A DNA stretch of 64,000 bases, taken from NCBI RefSeq assembly GCF_900105415.1, contig NZ_FNSM01000002.1, forward strand, positions 62,001-126,000, in the 5' to 3' direction. The notes beneath the pieces were generated by a model. That model ran no database searches. It had not been told where the DNA came from and saw only the letters and a list, made by a program, of their open reading frames with translations. Each line of letters starts with the position of its first letter. Position 1 is the first letter of the stretch. Positions 46,050-54,847 of the stretch are shown piece by piece. The translations under genes and the position numbers were made by a program. The stretch comes from Streptomyces sp. TLI_105 (lineage in GTDB: Bacteria; Actinomycetota; Actinomycetes; Streptomycetales; Streptomycetaceae).

Positions 46050-48938
46050 ATGCCCAGACCCCGTGCGCGCAGATACCTGGCGGCAAGCCTGCCGTCCGCA
46101 CTCGCGCTGACCGCCGCATCCCTGACCGTCGCGCCCTCCTCCGCAGCCGACTCGTGGCCCGCGGCTGCCGACGGCATGGCCTACGCGGTAGAGGATTTCT
46201 CCTACCCCGACGCCGCGGCCATCCAGGCGGAGAAGGCGATCACGCTCAAGCGTGGTGACGGCAACCTGATGCTGCAGGCCTGCGACGGCACGCAGGACAT
46301 GACGGTCAACACCCGCTCGGGCCTGAAGGACTACTGCTTCGACGTCAAGACGAAGCCGGCCTACCTCTCCCTGGAACTGCCCTCCGCGTACGGGATCTGG
46401 ACCGAGGCCTACCCGGTCAAGACCACCATCGAGGCCGACGGCACCAAGACCGTCATCGACGCCCCGGCCAACGACTTCACCGGCTACGGCGAAGCAACCC
46501 AGGACCGCATCAAGTCGAGCCTGATCGAACTGCGCGTCACCGGCGAGAGCGCGAACCCGCCTGCCCCCTCCGCAGACGCGACCCTCGCCTTCACGGGCAA
46601 GATCACCATCGGCGAGGGCAAGCGCTCCTGCACCGCCACGCTGGTCGACCCCCGCTGGGTGATCACGGCCAAGCACTGCCTCGCCGACGACCCCGCCGAC
46701 ACCAGCACCGTCACCGCCGGCACACCGAAGGAGAAGACGACCCTCACCGTCGGCCGCACCGACCTGGCGACCTCCGGCGGCCACACCACCGCGATCGTCG
46801 AACTCGTCCCCCACGCCGACCGCGACCTGGTCATGGCCCGCCTCGCCCAGCCCGCCGTCGGCCTCACGCCCGTCGCGCTCTCCAGGACCGCGCCGACCGC
46901 CGACGCGGCGCTCACCGTAGCGGGCTTTGGCCGTACCAAAACCGACTGGGTGCCCTCCAAGGTGCACTCGGCGGCCTTCTCCGTCGGCACCGTCGACACC
47001 GCCGGATTCGCCCTGGCAGCCAAGACCCCGGCCGACGCCACCATCTGCCAGGGCGACGCCGGCGCTCCCGCCCTGCGCACCGAGAACGGCGCCCCGGCCC
47101 TGGTAGGCCTGGTCAGCCGTTCCTGGCAGGGCAACTGCCTGGGCAGCACCGAAAGCCGTACCGGCGCCTACACCACCCGCGTCGACGACATCGCCAGCTG
47201 GGTCGAGCAGGTCCGCGCCCCGCGCAACGGCAGCCAGGTCTCCCTGCTCGCTGGCGGCGGCGGTGCGATGTGGTCACAGGTCGGAAACCTCGGATACGGG
47301 GAGTACGGGCAGTCCTGGGCCAAGGTCGACGGCAAGGACGTCTCCCGTGTGAGCACCGTCCGTGACGGTGACACGGTCCGTGCCTACGCCGTCGCCGGCG
47401 GCCGGGTCTTCGGCCAGGACCTGGATCTGGCCAGCGGCAAGTGGTCGGGCTGGGGCGAGGTCCCCGGTGGCGCCGCAGGCGTCAAGGACATCTCCGCCGC
47501 GCTGGTCGGCACCACCGTGTACGTCCAGATCGTGGGATCCGACGGCAACCTGTACGCACAGGCCGCGGATTACAAGGCCGGTCGCTGGAACAACACCTGG
47601 ACCGCCGTCGGTGCCTCGGGGCTCTCCCGCATCACCAGCGCGGCGTCGGGCACCACTGTGAGGGTCCAGGCCATCGGCGGCAACGGGCATGTCTTCGGCC
47701 GGGACTTCGACACCCGTAACGGCACCTGGAGCGTCTGGGGAGAAATCCCGGGTGGCGCGGCCGGTGCCAAGGACATCTCCTCCAGCGTCGTCGGCAACAA
47801 CGTGCACGTGCAGATCATCGGCTCCGAAGGCGCCCTGTACACCCAGTACGGCAACTACGACGCCGGCCGCTGGAACGACACGTGGACCACGGCCGGCGGC
47901 AGCGGTCTGACCAACATCACCAGCATCGCCTCGGGCAACGCCGTTGAGCTCTACGCGACCGGCACTGACGGCAAGATCAGCAACGCCGACATGGACACCA
48001 CCAGCGGCACCTGGAGCACCTTCCGGGAGCTCCAGGGCGGCATGTCGGGAGCAACCGACGTCTCCGCCGGCGTCTTCCTCGCGCCCACGAAGGTGACCCT
48101 GGGCGCCGGCGCAGGCGGCACCGTGTTCACCCAGCAGGCCGCCCTGGCCAACGGCACCTACAACACCGCGTGGGGCAGCATCGGCGGCTCCGCCATCACG
48201 AGCCTCACCAGCGTGGAGATCAACACCGGCATCCGCTACGTCGGCGTCGCCGGCGGCAAGGTCTACGACCGCGCCTACGACGCGCGCACCAACACCTGGG
48301 GCGGCTGGTACGAGATCCCCGGCGGCGCCGGCGGTGTCAAGGACATCTCCGCCGCCATGATCAACAACGTGCTGTACGTACAGGCCCTCGGATCGGACGG
48401 CGGCCTCTACACCCAGGTCGGCGACTACAACGCCGGCCGCTGGAACACCGGCTGGACCGCTGTCGCCGGCATGACCGGCATGACCAACATCAGCAGCGCG
48501 AAGGCCGGCCCCTTCGTCCGCCTCTACGGCGTCGCGGCCGGCAAGGTCTACGGCCGAGACTACGACAGCCGCACCGGAGGCTGGACCGTCTGGGGCGAAC
48601 TACCCGGCGGCATCACCGGCGCCAAGGACATCGCCGCATCCGTCACCCGCCACCTCGTCCACGTGCAGGTCATCGGCGCTGACGGCGCACTCCACGCGCA
48701 GACCGGCGACTACCTGGCGGGCGCCTGGAAGCCGACCTGGACCAAGATCGGCGGCACCGGCCTGACCCGAATCACCAGCGCCAGCGCTGTGGACAACATC
48801 CACGTCTACGCCATCGGCGCGGGAGGCAAGGTCCAGAACACCACCCTCGAGACCACGACGGGCTACTGGACCAACTGGCGCGAGATCCCGGGCACCCTCA
48901 CCAGCCCCACCGACCTCACCGCCACCACCACCAAGTAA
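46050..48938 (+). CDS. secreted trypsin-like protein with GDAG motif and propeller-like repeats (copy 2)
   Basis: A 962-residue exported paralogue. Signal peptide about 1-32 (SLPSALALTAASLTVAPSSA), the same 130-residue N-domain, then a trypsin-like domain with His in VITAKHCL, Asp in HADRDLVMARL and CQGDAGAPAL; Ser is again Ala, and the following Gly is also changed. The C-terminal half (about 400-962) has about ten repeats of the form VRAYAVAGGRVFGQDLDLAS, WSGWGEVPGGAAGVKDISAA and VYVQIVGSDGNLYAQ, different from copy 1 and longer. Likely carbohydrate- or surface-binding scaffolds rather than proteases. ATG 46050 after GAAAGG. Confidence 0.82.
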   Translation: MPRPRARRYLAASLPSALALTAASLTVAPSSAADSWPAAADGMAYAVEDFSYPDAAAIQAEKAITLKRGDGNLMLQACDGTQDMTVNTRSGLKDYCFDVKTKPAYLSLELPSAYGIWTEAYPVKTTIEADGTKTVIDAPANDFTGYGEATQDRIKSSLIELRVTGESANPPAPSADATLAFTGKITIGEGKRSCTATLVDPRWVITAKHCLADDPADTSTVTAGTPKEKTTLTVGRTDLATSGGHTTAIVELVPHADRDLVMARLAQPAVGLTPVALSRTAPTADAALTVAGFGRTKTDWVPSKVHSAAFSVGTVDTAGFALAAKTPADATICQGDAGAPALRTENGAPALVGLVSRSWQGNCLGSTESRTGAYTTRVDDIASWVEQVRAPRNGSQVSLLAGGGGAMWSQVGNLGYGEYGQSWAKVDGKDVSRVSTVRDGDTVRAYAVAGGRVFGQDLDLASGKWSGWGEVPGGAAGVKDISAALVGTTVYVQIVGSDGNLYAQAADYKAGRWNNTWTAVGASGLSRITSAASGTTVRVQAIGGNGHVFGRDFDTRNGTWSVWGEIPGGAAGAKDISSSVVGNNVHVQIIGSEGALYTQYGNYDAGRWNDTWTTAGGSGLTNITSIASGNAVELYATGTDGKISNADMDTTSGTWSTFRELQGGMSGATDVSAGVFLAPTKVTLGAGAGGTVFTQQAALANGTYNTAWGSIGGSAITSLTSVEINTGIRYVGVAGGKVYDRAYDARTNTWGGWYEIPGGAGGVKDISAAMINNVLYVQALGSDGGLYTQVGDYNAGRWNTGWTAVAGMTGMTNISSAKAGPFVRLYGVAAGKVYGRDYDSRTGGWTVWGELPGGITGAKDIAASVTRHLVHVQVIGADGALHAQTGDYLAGAWKPTWTKIGGTGLTRITSASAVDNIHVYAIGAGGKVQNTTLETTTGYWTNWREIPGTLTSPTDLTATTTK

Positions 48939-49416
48939 CACCAACCGCAACAGTGCCCCGCCCCCGCCACAACAGGCGCGGGCGGGGCACTGCCGTAGAG
49001 GCCGCGCACTCACACGGCCCTTCTTGCGGAGGAGGGCACCTCTCCCCGTCGGTGAGCCGGAGGGCACAGCGGCGGCAGGCGGCGAGAGGCCTACCGGGCC
49101 TGTCGACGAGCACCGTCGCCAAGAGGCAGCTCGCTGGCCGCGGCCGCCGAAGTACCGGGCCCTGGAGGTCTCCTGTGCCTGCTCGAGTGGTGTACCGGGC
49201 CGGGGGGTAGGGGCTGGGCAGGCGCATGGCGAGGCGGGTGGTCAGGGTGCGGGCGGTAGTGCGTACGTCGTCGCCGGTATCGCCGTGGGCAACGGCATCG
49301 AGGACGGCCACGACGAGCGCGGCCTCGCGGTGGGTGAGGATCGGCAGACGTACCGGCTCGCCGTCCGCTTCGAGTTCTTCGAAGACGAGGTCGGAGTAGA
49401 GGTCGTCAAGCGTCAT
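48916..49416 (-). CDS. hypothetical protein, conserved-looking N-terminal half
   Basis: From ATG 49416 the translation begins TLDDLYSDLVFEELEADGEP and VRLPILTHREAALVVAVLDA, followed by HGDTGDDVRTTARTLTTRLA, a compact helical small protein. After about residue 75 the sequence becomes Arg/Pro/Cys-rich, and the frame runs 23 bases into the convergent GDAG protein gene and through its terminator, so the true gene may have ended earlier before a frameshift. Function unknown. Confidence 0.45.
   Translation of the reverse strand: MTLDDLYSDLVFEELEADGEPVRLPILTHREAALVVAVLDAVAHGDTGDDVRTTARTLTTRLAMRLPSPYPPARYTTRAGTGDLQGPVLRRPRPASCLLATVLVDRPGRPLAACRRCALRLTDGERCPPPQEGPCECAASTAVPRPRLLWRGRGTVAVGVTWWWWR
48951..48992 (+). 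terminator. terminator after GDAG-protein copy 2
   Basis: CAGTGCCCCGCCC and GGGCGGGGCACTG form a perfect 13-bp stem (inner CGC/GCG pairs also possible), 12 bases after the stop. Confidence 0.75.
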
Positions 49417-49615
49417 GACGGTACCAACGCGCACCCGTGCGGTCGGTACTCCCGGTGCCCGAGCGCGCCGACGGCGGATGCTCGGCGGCCGGTCCAACAG
49501 TCCGCGTTGTTGGGTCCGGGCGGTGCGTGGCCGGCCACGCTGGGGCAGGTTCAGGGGGCGAGGGCGGTCCCGAGGGGTGGCCGGGATCGTGCGGCTGTTG
49601 CGGGAGGTCAGGACG

Positions 49616-49954
49616 GTGGAGCGGGACGTATGGCTGACGGATGAGTTCGGCGCGTCGCATCAGGGGGCGGTCGACGTGCTCCTGGCGGACGGCACCGTCC
49701 CGGGGCCGGTGTACTTCGACACCGCGTCCGGGACCGGCGGGCGCTCGGTGTTGCAGTGGAGCGTGTACGACGGCCGCCATCGCCGACCGCGCGCAGCCGG
49801 ACTGTGCGCGGTGTGCTCCTGCGGATGGGCCGGCCCGCAACACGCCCTGGACTGGGACCTGATCGGCGGCTACGAGCTCACAGAGGCGGGGGACGGGCAG
49901 GCGGCGGCGTGTGAGCGGGACTGGGACGCGCACACCGCCGACGTTGCGGCCTAG
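49616..49954 (+). CDS. hypothetical protein, stop codon made by an IS701 insertion site
   Basis: A 112-residue protein: ERDVWLTDEFGASHQGAVDV, VPGPVYFDTASGTGGRSVLQ, LCAVCSCGWAGPQHALDWDL, ending DWDAHTADVAA. The CxVCSCGW pair of Cys could bind a metal. The GTG at 49616 was chosen because GGGAGG lies eight bases upstream; upstream in-frame residues are Arg-rich and unlikely to be coding. The last codon TAG lies within CTAG, the target duplicated by the IS701 element, so the coding end is preserved. Function unknown. Confidence 0.6.
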   Translation: MERDVWLTDEFGASHQGAVDVLLADGTVPGPVYFDTASGTGGRSVLQWSVYDGRHRRPRAAGLCAVCSCGWAGPQHALDWDLIGGYELTEAGDGQAAACERDWDAHTADVAA

Positions 49955-51355
49955 TACTGCAACGGTCCTTGCCGTGACGGTTGGGCAGGGCGGTCGTTGA
50001 TGTGTGTATGGGTGGGGAGCTCGCTGAGGCCCGGGTGTGGGCGGGTGAACTGAAGGCTTTGCATGAGCGGTTCGTGCACCGTTTCGCGAGGTCGGAGCCG
50101 CGTGAGTCCGCGCTGGCGTATATGCGGGGGCTGATCGCTCCGTTGGAGCGGAAAAACGGGTGGACGTTGGCGGAGGAGGCCGGGCATGCGGGTCCGGACC
50201 GGATGCACCGGCTGTTGAACCGGATCGACTGGGACGCGGAGGAGGTCCTGGACGATGTTCGCGAGTACGTCGTGGAGCATCTCGGCAGCCGGGAAGCGGT
50301 GCTGATTGTCGACGACACCGGTTTCCTGAAGAAAGGAGACCGTTCGGCCGGGGTCCAGCGGCAGTACTCGGGAACGGCGGGGCGGACAGAGAACTCGCAG
50401 GTCGGGGTCTTCCTCGCTTATGCGGCTCCGCTGGGTCGGACGCTGATCGACCGCCGCCTCTACCTGCCGGCGTCCTGGACGGACGATCGTGAACGGTGCC
50501 GGCGGGCCGGCATCGACGACACGGTCGCCTTCGAGACGAAGGTCACGATGGCCAGGGCAATGGTCCGCCGGGCGATCGCGGAGAAGATCCCGTTCGGGTG
50601 GGTGACCGCGGACGCCGGCTACGGATACTCGAAAAGCTGGCGGTCCGAGCTCGAGCAGGCCGATGTCTTCCACGTCATGGCCACCACCCGGCACGACACC
50701 GTCGTCACCCGCTGGGCCATCGACCACCCGGTGCACGACCTGTTCCACGGCCTGGCCCGGCAGAAGTGGAAGCGCCGCTCGTGCGGCAACGGCTCCCACG
50801 GGCCACGGGTCTTCGACTGGGCCAGGGTCGAGGTTCGCCCCTGGCACCGGGAAGACCGGCGGCACTGGGTGATCGCCCGCCGCAGCATGAGCCGGCCCGA
50901 GGAGATTTCCTACTACATCGCCTACTGTCCCGCCGACACCACCCTCGACCAGCTGATCCACATCGCCGGTAGCCGATGGGCCGTCGAGGAGTGCTTCCAA
51001 AGTGCGAAACAGGAATGCGGCCTGGACGACTACCAGGTCCGCCGCTACCCCGGCTGGCACCGCCACATGACCCTGGCCATGGCCGCCCACACCTGCCTCA
51101 CCGTCCTGCGAGCCCGCGAACTCGATACCGGGAAAGCAGAAACGGACCCTCCGGCCTCATCCCCCTCAGCCTGGCCGAACTCCGACGCCTGATCCACCAC
51201 CTCACCCACCGCCAAGCGGCACCCGTCGACCACGTCCTGCACTGGTCCCACTGGCGACGCAGACGACAACATCAAGCCCGCCTCAGCCACTACAAACAAC
51301 GCGGCCACACACCACCAGAAACTGCCCCACCGTCACAGAAAAGACCGTTGCAGTA
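49955..51355 (+). mobile_element. IS701-family insertion sequence, 1401 bp
   Basis: Imperfect terminal inverted repeats (TACTGCAACGGTCCTTGCCG at the left end, TACTGCAACGGTCTTTTCTG from the right end, both continuing with GTGACGGT-GGGCAG). CTAG duplications flank it (49951-49954 and 51356-51359). Confidence 0.9.
50008..51192 (+). CDS. IS701-family transposase, frameshifted near the end
   Basis: About 394 residues. DDE residues are visible in LIVDDTGFLKKGDRSAG, GWVTADAGYGYSKSW and SRWAVEECFQSAKQECGLDD; HRHMTLAMAAHTCLTVLRAR is the usual C-terminal helix. Near 51140 the frame changes: the normal tail SGLIPLSLAELRRLIHHLTH, then HWSHWRRRRQHQARLSHYK continues in another frame to about 51357. The element may thus be inactive, although the catalytic core is whole. 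The ATG at 50008 is the likely start; TTG 49981 is possible. Confidence 0.85.
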   Translation: MGGELAEARVWAGELKALHERFVHRFARSEPRESALAYMRGLIAPLERKNGWTLAEEAGHAGPDRMHRLLNRIDWDAEEVLDDVREYVVEHLGSREAVLIVDDTGFLKKGDRSAGVQRQYSGTAGRTENSQVGVFLAYAAPLGRTLIDRRLYLPASWTDDRERCRRAGIDDTVAFETKVTMARAMVRRAIAEKIPFGWVTADAGYGYSKSWRSELEQADVFHVMATTRHDTVVTRWAIDHPVHDLFHGLARQKWKRRSCGNGSHGPRVFDWARVEVRPWHREDRRHWVIARRSMSRPEEISYYIAYCPADTTLDQLIHIAGSRWAVEECFQSAKQECGLDDYQVRRYPGWHRHMTLAMAAHTCLTVLRARELDTGKAETDPPASSPSAWPNSDA

Positions 51356-51413
51356 CTAGGGGACGGGGAGCCGTGCCGGGCGGTCCGCGGAGCCGTGGCC
51401 GCCGGCGTCCCGG

Positions 51414-51827
51414 TCACCCCGCGGGAGGGACGTGGACGTCCGGTGCCAGGCTCCTGACGACGTCGAACTCGTTGCCCTCGGGGTCGGCCATGACGATCCA
51501 GCTGCGGCCGGGGCCCTGGCCGACGTCCACCTGGGTGGCGCCGAGGGCGAGAAGCCTGGCCGCCTCGGCCTCGGTGTCGCTGTCGACGGGGCTGACGTCG
51601 AGGTGGAGGCGGTTCTTGGCGGTCTTCCCCTCGGGCACCCGGATGAACACGAGGGTGGGCGGCATCTGGCCGGCCCGGATGGCCTCCACGGTCGGCTCCC
51701 AGGAGGCGATCTCGACCTGGCCCTCGCCGCGGTCGAGCACTTCGAAGCCCAGGACCGCGCACCAGAAGGCCGCGAGGCGTTCCGGGTCGTGGCAATCGAC
51801 GACCAACTCGGTGAACCTGCTCGTCAT
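51414..51827 (-). CDS. VOC (glyoxalase/bleomycin-resistance fold) protein
   Basis: A 137-residue VOC-superfamily protein with two beta-alpha-beta-beta-beta modules: FTELVVDCHDPERLAAFWCA and KNRLHLDVSPVDSDTEAEAA, with VDVGQGPGRSWIVMADPEGN at the usual metal-ligand end. Its ATG overlaps the stop of the erythromycin-esterase gene (ATGA), so translation is coupled. Substrate unknown; in this setting a drug-binding or drug-modifying role is possible. Confidence 0.82.
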   Translation of the reverse strand: MTSRFTELVVDCHDPERLAAFWCAVLGFEVLDRGEGQVEIASWEPTVEAIRAGQMPPTLVFIRVPEGKTAKNRLHLDVSPVDSDTEAEAARLLALGATQVDVGQGPGRSWIVMADPEGNEFDVVRSLAPDVHVPPAG

Positions 51828-53134
51828 GACGTCTCCAGAGATGTGGTGGTGAGGGAGGTGGCGGTCGAGGCGGGCGTGCTGACGACGGCGTCGAACGCGT
51901 CGGCCACCGGGGTGTGCAGGTGGACGCTCTGCATGCGGATGCGGTCGGGGCCGGGGACGCCCTCCGCCCGGGCCCTGCGGAGGTCGGCGACCGCGAGGCC
52001 GAGCCCGGCGGCGGCGAAGGCCGTCTCGACGCCGCCGGGCTCCAGGGGTGCCAGCGGGGCGTCGTGGACGGTGAACCCGAAGGGGGCCGTCTCGTCTCGG
52101 CGCATCTCGGCCGTGCGGCCGGTGGTGCTGGTCAGGCCGAGGGCGAAGTAGGCGTCCCCGAGGGCGTGGTGCAGGTGCTGCCCCATGGGGAGCCCCGTGA
52201 GCCGGCCGTCGAAGGAGACCGGCGTCTTCTGGATGTGGGCGTTGTGGGCCATCAGGACCACGCGGGCGGAAGGTTCGAGCCGGTCCAGGTGCCACAGGAG
52301 CGACTCGGCCATGTACTGGTCGCGGGCGGAGGTGTCGGCGGTGAGGCCGTCTCCGGCGAACAGGCCGGCCATGGCGCGGAAGGTGTGGTCGCCGTGGCAG
52401 GCGGCCTCCAGGCAGCGCAGGGCGGTGTCGTACGCGCGCTCGTCGCTCCGGGAGACGTACAGCGGTCTCAGGGCGCGGAACCGGATGCGCAGGCGCGCCA
52501 GGAGCGCGGTGAGGGCGTCCTGGTCGGCGGCGGCCAGGCGGGCCCAGGCGGGCGCGGCCGAGGCGGCCGAGTCCCCGGCGAAGGAGGCGGCGACGGCGAG
52601 CGCGGTCCGGACCGCGGGGAGGGTCTCCGGGTCGGCCCCGCGGAGGTAGTCGGCGACGGGGTTCAGGGCCGGGAGGAGCGATCCGCCGGCTGCTGGGACG
52701 TCGATCCCGGCGAAGCGGACCGGGGTCGCGGCGGTGCGGTTGTGCCGGCGGACGTAGCGCGCCGGCTCCTGGAGTCCGATGGGGACCGCGGTCGCCAGGA
52801 GCGCCGTGAGGTCGTCGTCCGCGCCCTCGCCCCGGACCCAGGCGTCCAGGGGGACGGCCTCGCAGAAGCCGTACTCGAAGGCCAGGACGGTGAAGCCGCA
52901 GCGCTCGACGAGGAACCGCAGGACGCGTCGGCGCAGCGCACCGAACTCCTCGATGAAGTGGGAGTGTTCGCCCACGGCGACCACGCGGGCGCCGCCGAGG
53001 ACGTCGCGCAGCGGCTCCAGGTCGTCCAGGGGCGCCGCGGGGTCGAGGTGGTCGAGGGGGAGGGCGTGGGCGCGGAGCCAGTCGCCGAAGGGGGTCGGGT
53101 CGTCGTGGAGGGGCGGGTCGGTCGCGGGGGTCAT
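51824..53134 (-). CDS. erythromycin esterase family protein
   Basis: A 436-residue member of the Ere family. VVAVGEHSHFIEEFGALR carries the catalytic Glu-His segment, and VLAFEYGFCEAVPLDAWVRG, ARDQYMAESLLWHLD and RVVLMAHNAHIQKTP are the other metal/active-site segments. Ere enzymes hydrolyse the macrolide ring ester; many Streptomyces relatives have other substrates, so macrolide resistance is inferred only. ATG 53134. It follows the Vat gene after 137 bases and is coupled to the VOC gene. Confidence 0.88.
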   Translation of the reverse strand: MTPATDPPLHDDPTPFGDWLRAHALPLDHLDPAAPLDDLEPLRDVLGGARVVAVGEHSHFIEEFGALRRRVLRFLVERCGFTVLAFEYGFCEAVPLDAWVRGEGADDDLTALLATAVPIGLQEPARYVRRHNRTAATPVRFAGIDVPAAGGSLLPALNPVADYLRGADPETLPAVRTALAVAASFAGDSAASAAPAWARLAAADQDALTALLARLRIRFRALRPLYVSRSDERAYDTALRCLEAACHGDHTFRAMAGLFAGDGLTADTSARDQYMAESLLWHLDRLEPSARVVLMAHNAHIQKTPVSFDGRLTGLPMGQHLHHALGDAYFALGLTSTTGRTAEMRRDETAPFGFTVHDAPLAPLEPGGVETAFAAAGLGLAVADLRRARAEGVPGPDRIRMQSVHLHTPVADAFDAVVSTPASTATSLTTTSLETS

Positions 53135-53271
53135 GCCGGCGGCTCTTCCGGAAGGGACGGACGGGACGGGAGGGGGCGGTAGGGGCAGAGCGGTTGGGAA
53201 GGGATGGGGGCAAAGGGGAAGGTATGGAGCGGACGGCAGGGACGGACGGCAGGGGCGGGCAGGGTGAAGGA

Positions 53272-53922
53272 CTACGGTCGGGGTCGCCGGGGCGCCGCCT
53301 TCTCCAGGTCGTCGACGCTGCCGGACATGAGGGTCCGCACGTGCTCGGTGATGTGCTCCGTCGGCCAGTCCCACCAGGCGATCGCCAGCAGGCGGGCGAT
53401 GTTCCCTTCGCTGTAGCGGGTGCGGATGAGGCGGGCCGGGTTGCCACCGACGACGCCGTAGTCGGGGACGTCCTTGGTGACCACCGCGCCGGTGGCGGCG
53501 ATCGCGCCGTGCCCGATGCGCACGCCGGGCATGACGGTGACGCCGTGGCCGAACCAGACGTCGTTGCCGACGACGGTGTCCCCGCGCCCGGGCAGGCCGG
53601 TGAGCAGGTCGAAGTGGTCGGCCCAGGAGCCGCCCAGGGTGGGGAAGGGGAAGGTCGAGGGGCCGTCCATGCGGTGGTTGGCGCCGTTCATGATGAACCG
53701 GACGCCCGTGCCCAGCGCGCAGAACCTGCCGATGACCAGCCGCTCCGGGCCGTAGTGGTAGAGCACGTTGCGGGTCTCGAAGGCGGTCGCGTCGTCCGGG
53801 TCGTCGTAGTAGGAGTACTCCCCCACCTCGATCAGCGGGGAGGTGACCAGGGGCTTGAGCTGGACCACCCGCGGCTGGTCCGGCATCGGGTGGAGGACGG
53901 TGGGGTCGGCGGGGACGGGCAC
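53272..53922 (-). CDS. Vat-family streptogramin A O-acetyltransferase
   Basis: A 216-residue xenobiotic acetyltransferase of the left-handed beta-helix (hexapeptide) fold, about the length of Vat enzymes. Shown by EVGEYSYYDDPDDATAFETR, LVIGRFCALGTGVRFIMNGA, NHRMDGPSTFPF (active-site His), DTVVGNDVWFGHGVTVMPGV and ATGAVVTKDVPDYGVVGGNP. It should acetylate streptogramin A-type or related drugs with acetyl-CoA. The GTG start at 53922 is supported by GAGGGAG just upstream. It is divergent from the TetR gene; both probably respond to the operators at 54011-54094. Confidence 0.9.
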   Translation of the reverse strand: MPVPADPTVLHPMPDQPRVVQLKPLVTSPLIEVGEYSYYDDPDDATAFETRNVLYHYGPERLVIGRFCALGTGVRFIMNGANHRMDGPSTFPFPTLGGSWADHFDLLTGLPGRGDTVVGNDVWFGHGVTVMPGVRIGHGAIAATGAVVTKDVPDYGVVGGNPARLIRTRYSEGNIARLLAIAWWDWPTEHITEHVRTLMSGSVDDLEKAAPRRPRP

Positions 53923-54010
53923 GGGGGCTCCCTCGGGGCGCGCGAGTGGTGGACGGGGCGTGCGGGCGGGTGGCGGCGGTCGTCGCCCCGACGTCCACAC
54001 GCTTCCCGTG

Positions 54011-54036
54011 AACGGCACGGCACGTGCCGTTCCGTT
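54011..54036. promoter_or_regulatory. TetR operator A (26-bp palindrome)
   Basis: AACGGCACGGCACG and CGTGCCGTTCCGTT form a near-perfect palindrome (one mismatch per arm) in the divergent vat/tetR region. Confidence 0.78.
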
Positions 54037-54073
54037 GTCCAGAAGCCTGCCCATATCGGGGGAGCCTGTCAAG

Positions 54074-54094
54074 AACGGCACGTGCCGTGCCGTT
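54074..54094. promoter_or_regulatory. TetR operator B
   Basis: AACGGCACGTGCCGTGCCGTT contains the perfect 14-bp palindrome ACGGCACGTGCCGT; the same core as operator A. It ends 11 bases before the TetR start codon. Confidence 0.75.
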
Positions 54095-54105
54095 ACTGTG
54101 GGGGC

Positions 54106-54684
54106 ATGACCCCTGTCCGCCGTAGCGGCCCCGATCTCACCGAGGCCATCATGCGCACCACCCTGGAACTCGGGCAGGAGCTCGGCTACGCCAAGCTCAG
54201 CATCGAGGCGATCGCCGCCCGGGCCGGCGTCGGCAAGCACACCGTCTACCGCCGGTGGTCCTCCAAGGGCGCCCTGCTGCTCGACTCCCTGCTCTCGCGC
54301 GGCGGTTCGGCCCTGGACTACCCCGACACGGGCGACCTCCGCGCCGACCTGCGCCGGCAGATCCAGGAGGCCGTCGGCCTCCTGGCGGAGGCCCCGCTCA
54401 GCCCGCTCTTCAAGGCCCTGGTCGGCGAGGCCCAGCACGACCCCGGGGTCGCCGCCGCGCTCAACGAGCGGTTCGTCGCCCCCCAGGCCGCCAAGACCGT
54501 CGCCCGCCTGGAGGCGGCGCGCGACCAGGGCCAGCTGGCGCCGGACTTCGACCTGGACCTGGCGATGGCGATCCTCTCCGGACCGCTCTACTTCAGGCTG
54601 CTGATCACCCAGGAGCCGCTGACCCCCGACTACGTCGACCGCGTCCTCGACGCCCTCTTCGCCGGCATGGGGCCGCGACCGTGA
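54106..54684 (+). CDS. TetR/AcrR-family repressor
   Basis: A 192-residue TetR protein. HTH region: LTEAIMRTTLELGQELGYAK, LSIEAIAARAGVGKHTVYRR, WSSKGALLLDSLL. The C-terminal domain (ALVGEAQHDPGVAAALNERF, and so on) is of the TetR_C type. It faces the Vat-Ere-VOC operon across two palindromes, so it probably represses both that operon and itself, and is relieved by a drug or metabolite. Confidence 0.9.
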   Translation: MTPVRRSGPDLTEAIMRTTLELGQELGYAKLSIEAIAARAGVGKHTVYRRWSSKGALLLDSLLSRGGSALDYPDTGDLRADLRRQIQEAVGLLAEAPLSPLFKALVGEAQHDPGVAAALNERFVAPQAAKTVARLEAARDQGQLAPDFDLDLAMAILSGPLYFRLLITQEPLTPDYVDRVLDALFAGMGPRP

Positions 54685-54847
54685 GGGGAGGGCGGACGGC
54701 GGCCGGGGGTCGGTGGTGTCGAGTGCTCCCGGGGGCGGATCGGTCGGCGTCGAGAGCAGCCCGGCGTGGGTCGACGGTCGCAGGGTATGTGACTTAGCGT
54801 TTAAATGTAGTCACGCTAGGTGCGTGAGTGATGAGAGGAGCGCAACT

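Noticed and set aside
44103..46967. 954-codon reverse frame over both GDAG proteins
   Set aside because: Shadow of the duplicated forward genes; the repeated pattern simply mirrors the duplication.
53135..53271. GGGACGG-type repetitive purine-rich stretch between vat and ere
   Set aside because: Irregular and short; no consistent repeat unit or stem could be defined, and it may simply be a spacer.
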